DNA from: Parachlorella kessleri
Lineage: Eukaryota; Chlorophyta; Trebouxiophyceae; Chlorellales; Chlorellaceae
DNA length: 11,896 bases
Direction: 5' to 3'
NCBI GenBank assembly: GCA_001598975.1
Contig: BBXU01001664.1
Span: 1-11,896 of the forward strand
Position 1 is the first letter of the stretch. Each line of letters starts with the position of its first letter. Both the position numbers and the translations under genes were made by a program. Positions 9,610 to 11,896 of the stretch are shown in pieces. The notes beneath the pieces were generated by a model. It had not been told where the DNA came from. It made no database searches and was given only the letters and a program-made list of their open reading frames with translations.

Positions 9610-10117
9610 TGGGACACTACCTAGCTTGCTGCTGGGGGTAGCAGGTGTTGATGAGGCGTTAGCTGAGTGGCACCTCTGTCATGTCAAGGAGAGCAAAGCA
9701 GAAGGCAGTGAGCTGGCGGCGCTGTACTGGCCTGTCATTCTCCTTGGTGACAGTGTGTGGCACCGCCACTTTCCGCCTTGAACACTTAGCATCCGCGGGT
9801 ATCCCCGGCAGTCTGCCTCTTGCTATTGGTGTGTTGTTAAAATGTGCCTTTGCCCTTGTGCCTGGAAGTGTACGGTGTGCCTGATCCAATTGTCCGTACC
9901 TCTAATGCACTTCTACAGCGATTTCCATTTCCCCAAAGAGTTTTACATGGCTTCTGAAACTGAAGAAAATGATAGCAATCTGCCCTAACGAAGGATTGTG
10001 AAAGTTCCAAGCGTGGCTCATGGCATGGCTTTATGCTACGCATGCTGGAGCAGCTGCCGTGGAAGTCGTGAGGGCCACGCGTGCACCCGTACGGCCAGCA
10101 CCGCTCGCTCGTGCTAG
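9610..10117. other. Intergenic between the CaaX-protein and phytocyanin-like genes
   Basis: About 500 bases contain the 3' UTR of gene 3 and the upstream region of gene 4. Short frames on both strands have no domain or splice support. No clear TGTAA follows the gene 3 stop; the one at 9605-9609 is formed by the stop codon itself. No promoter motif was identified. Confidence 0.5.
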
Positions 10118-11076
10118 ATGGTGGGATCGATGAAAATGAAACTCTCACGCTGTGTAGCTGTAACCTTGCTGGGCGTTCTTGCGCTCGTGCACCCGGGCTG
10201 CGCAGCTAGGGTTATCCAGCAGGCAGGGGCCGCCAGCAGCTGCCTGCCTCAGAATGAGCTAGAGTGGGTTGTAACGGCCTACCCACCTCTGACAATGTGC
10301 AAGCATGGGAGCCTTACCTTCCACTGGGCAGGTATGCGCCCCGGGCGTGGGCTGTGGGCTTGTGTTCCTCCTCCATGACTGTCAGAAGCTCATGAGCCCT
10401 GCTCAGGGGGCATGCTCCCTGGCAGAATCGCACTCCAGTGTACCACATGCATGTGGCTCAGCCTGGTGCAGCCTGCTGAAGACAACTTACAGCTAATGTA
10501 TCGCTATCGCTATGCAGGGCTCCATACTGTGGCCCTGGTGCCTTCTGCCAACTGCCCAGGGGACTGGTCAGCACCCGGCGTCACTGTCTTGTCCCCCATG
10601 GAGTCACCCAAGGGTGGCAGCTACACCCACACGTTCAACGAGACGGGCACTTACTACTTTGCCTGCTCCTGGAGCGACCACTGTGTCGAAGGTGACGGCA
10701 GTACTTTTGCAGCAGCTTGGTTGGCAGCCTTGCAAGCAGAACGCTGGATGAAGGGCTGTGGCAGCTCACCCTTTCCCTTGCATGTGTAGTACAAAAATAG
10801 GAGAGCCATGCCTGCTTAAATTTCCTGCACTACGTATGCGTGGCCAGCTCTACAGAGGCACACATGGGGTGTGAAGTCCTTTGGTACCCTGAAGGCGCCT
10901 CATCTAGGCAATGGCGTCCTCCCACAACGGGTCTGCCTGGTTAGGCCAGCGTCCAAAACCTGGGGAACGTGCAGCTGGAGCTGGAGCTCCACCCTTGGCT
11001 AGGCAGCACTGCCCACTGACTCCGCTGCTTTCTTTTCCACCTTGCAGGGCAACACATTACAGTGGAGGTAGTCTGA
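10118..11076 (+). CDS. Secreted phytocyanin-like blue copper protein, stellacyanin-type Gln ligand (three exons)
   Basis: Exons 10118-10331, 10518-10691 and 11048-11076 give 138 aa, or 134 aa from the second in-frame ATG at 10130, used for numbering here. The N-terminus is a signal peptide: basic start MKMKLSRC, hydrophobic VAVTLLGVLALV, likely cleavage after PGCAA. The rest is a single cupredoxin domain. Type 1 copper ligands are His70 (LHTVAL), Cys117 (YYFACSW), His122 (DHC) and Gln127 (VEGQ). The C-x4-H-x4-Q spacing equals that of plant phytocyanins, and Gln rather than Met as axial ligand is the stellacyanin state. Cys80 and Cys123 match the conserved phytocyanin disulfide; Cys38 and Cys57 could form another. 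Asn108 (NET) is an N-glycosylation sequon. There is no GPI-anchor tail: the protein ends with the last strand. The final exon supplies Gln127; retention of intron 2 would give a different tail without it. An extracellular or lumenal electron-transfer role is inferred from the family. Confidence 0.87.
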
Positions 11077-11436
11077 GCCACCTTTTCTGCCTAGTCCAGC
11101 CTTCCAAGGCCAACCCACCCTCTTCAACTCCTGCGGGCGCACACACACACCTGGCCAGAGACCTAGAACTTTTTCCTCAAGTTGTGCTAAGCGCAGGCCA
11201 AAGGCCTTTGCGATGATACCTGCTGAGTATGCCTGGTGTAAATGCCACCTATCAGTCTAACCTCGCTCCATGTAAAAAAGGTTCATGGTTGGAAAACGGA
11301 AAAGAAAGGGCAGTTGTACGCACCCCTCCCTTCCTTTCCCCCGGGCTGTCCTTGCAGGCTTTGTTGAACATCGGGCGCACCACCTTCATTATCCCATTAT
11401 AAATCATCCCCCCCCCTCCCCGGGCTGTCCTTGCAG
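11077..11436. other. Phytocyanin 3' UTR and upstream or intronic region of gene 5
   Basis: No coding block could be joined in phase to the acceptor at 11436. The only ATG-led candidate examined, near 11284, joins in the wrong frame through its GT. The stretch contains pyrimidine- and C-rich DNA and a broken copy of the gene 5 exon start at 11341-11394. Confidence 0.45.
11237..11275 (+). terminator. Two candidate TGTAA polyadenylation signals (phytocyanin-like gene)
   Basis: TGTAA occurs at 11237-11241 and 11271-11275, 161 and 195 bases beyond the stop at 11076. Either would give an ordinary-length 3' UTR for a green algal gene. If either is used, the 5' end of the following gene has very little room before its first recognisable exon. 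Confidence 0.35.
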
Positions 11437-11473
11437 GCTTTGTTGAATATCGGGCGCACCACCTTCATCATCC
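11341..11473 (+). repeat. Direct duplication of acceptor and exon start, 54 bases, 79 bases apart
   Basis: Copy A (11341-11394) and copy B (11420-11473) match over 54 bases except two transitions. Each contains the same polypyrimidine tract, the CTTGCAG acceptor and the first codons of the gene 5 exon (ALLNIGRTTFII). Copy A soon reads into a TAA (11399-11401), so only copy B leads into the intact exon. Confidence 0.9.
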
Positions 11474-11556
11474 TGACCCTGGTCACCGCCGCGCTGCTCT
11501 TTATGCGGGACGCCGACCGGCTGGTGCTGCGGCCGCTGGAGCGCATGGTCAAGCAG
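11437..11556 (+). CDS. Single exon of a membrane protein of an algal DADRLVLRPLERMV-type family (partial)
   Basis: This 120-base, phase-0 exon encodes 40 residues between a CTTGCAG acceptor and a CAG|GTGGGG donor. It begins ALLNIGRTTF, continues as a hydrophobic membrane-type segment (IILTLVTAALLFM), and ends DADRLVLRPLERMVKQ. A membrane helix followed by a DxxRLVxxPLERM block is, from memory, a recurring feature of large algal membrane proteins, some carrying nucleotide-cyclase domains; that link is not proven by this exon alone. Preceding exons are not found in the 360 bases back to the phytocyanin stop, and following exons would lie beyond the window. Both ends of the exon have duplicated copies close by, so the locus may be rearranged or a pseudogene fragment. 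Coding status is likely but not certain. Confidence 0.6.
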
Positions 11557-11665
11557 GTGGGGGGCCAGCGGGCTCAGCACGCCCTGTACTGCCTGCTGCC
11601 CCCACGTACTGCATGTGGGGGTGGGAGGGGCAAAGCTTGCTGGAGAGCATGGTCAAGCATGTGGG
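11536..11665 (+). repeat. Duplicated exon-end/donor segment, 26 bases, 104 bases apart
   Basis: CTGGAGCGCATGGTCAAGCA plus the following donor bases (11536-11561) recur at 11640-11665 with two mismatches. The second copy reads as LESMVKHV but in a different frame, because 104 is not a multiple of three, and its donor context is CAT|GTGGGC rather than CAG|GTGGGG. Confidence 0.75.
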
Positions 11666-11896
11666 CAGCCGAGTAGAGATGTCACGCCCGGTACCGTATC
11701 AATGCTTTACTGCGTCCTGCGGAGCGGACGTGTGTGGGGGAGGAGTGGGGCTGCTTGAAAGTTGCTGGGATGTATGGCAGGACAAGCTGGGTGGGAGCCT
11801 AGCACAAGTGGTATTTTACTGCTGTCACCACTGTCCAAGGGGGATGGGGGCAGGCTGGCGATGAGGCCGCACATGGAGCACATGGCCCCCGCCCCC
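11557..11896. other. Probable intron downstream of the gene 5 exon
   Basis: The sequence after the donor at 11557 is G-rich and shows no conserved block that would continue the RPLERMV region. Apart from the donor-side duplicate at 11640-11665, nothing was recognised up to the window end. Confidence 0.4.

Overview
The window looks like nuclear DNA of a green alga (Chlorophyta; trebouxiophyte- or chlorophycean-like, clade not resolved). The evidence is spliceosomal introns with GT-AG borders and CTTGCAG/TTTGCAG-type acceptors, CTG/CAG-rich and moderately GC-rich DNA, Ala/Gln/Pro/Ser-rich disordered protein tails, a few TGTAA motifs (the usual chlorophyte polyadenylation signal) after stop codons, and homology to eukaryotic and plant-type families. 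No RNA gene, CRISPR array, insertion sequence or bacterial operon signal was seen. All recognisable genes are on the + strand. Exon models were built by reading conserved protein blocks and matching splice sites and phases.

Layout: (1) 256-2985 is the 3' part of a CNNM/DUF21-CBS-pair membrane protein gene (six exons visible; the membrane part lies upstream of the window). (2) 3893-5388 is a complete five-exon gene for a type II haloacid dehalogenase-like HAD hydrolase of about 228 aa. (3) 5816-9609 is a complete six-exon gene for an unrecognised 731-aa protein with a folded N-terminal half, a long disordered Gln/Ala/Pro-rich tail and a perfect C-terminal CaaX box (CVIM). (4) 10118-11076 is a three-exon gene for a small secreted phytocyanin-like blue copper protein whose ligand set (His, Cys, His, Gln) is of the stellacyanin type. 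(5) 11437-11556 is one exon of a further gene encoding a membrane segment followed by a DADRLVLRPLERMV-type block; both ends of this exon have partial duplicate copies nearby. The stretches between genes hold no convincing gene.

The genes are ordinary, separately transcribed nuclear neighbours; nothing shows that they share a pathway. The points most worth a second look are the unknown CaaX protein, the Gln-ligand cupredoxin, and three places where short duplications copy exon borders or splice sites (HAD intron 1, gene 3 intron 5, gene 5 exon).
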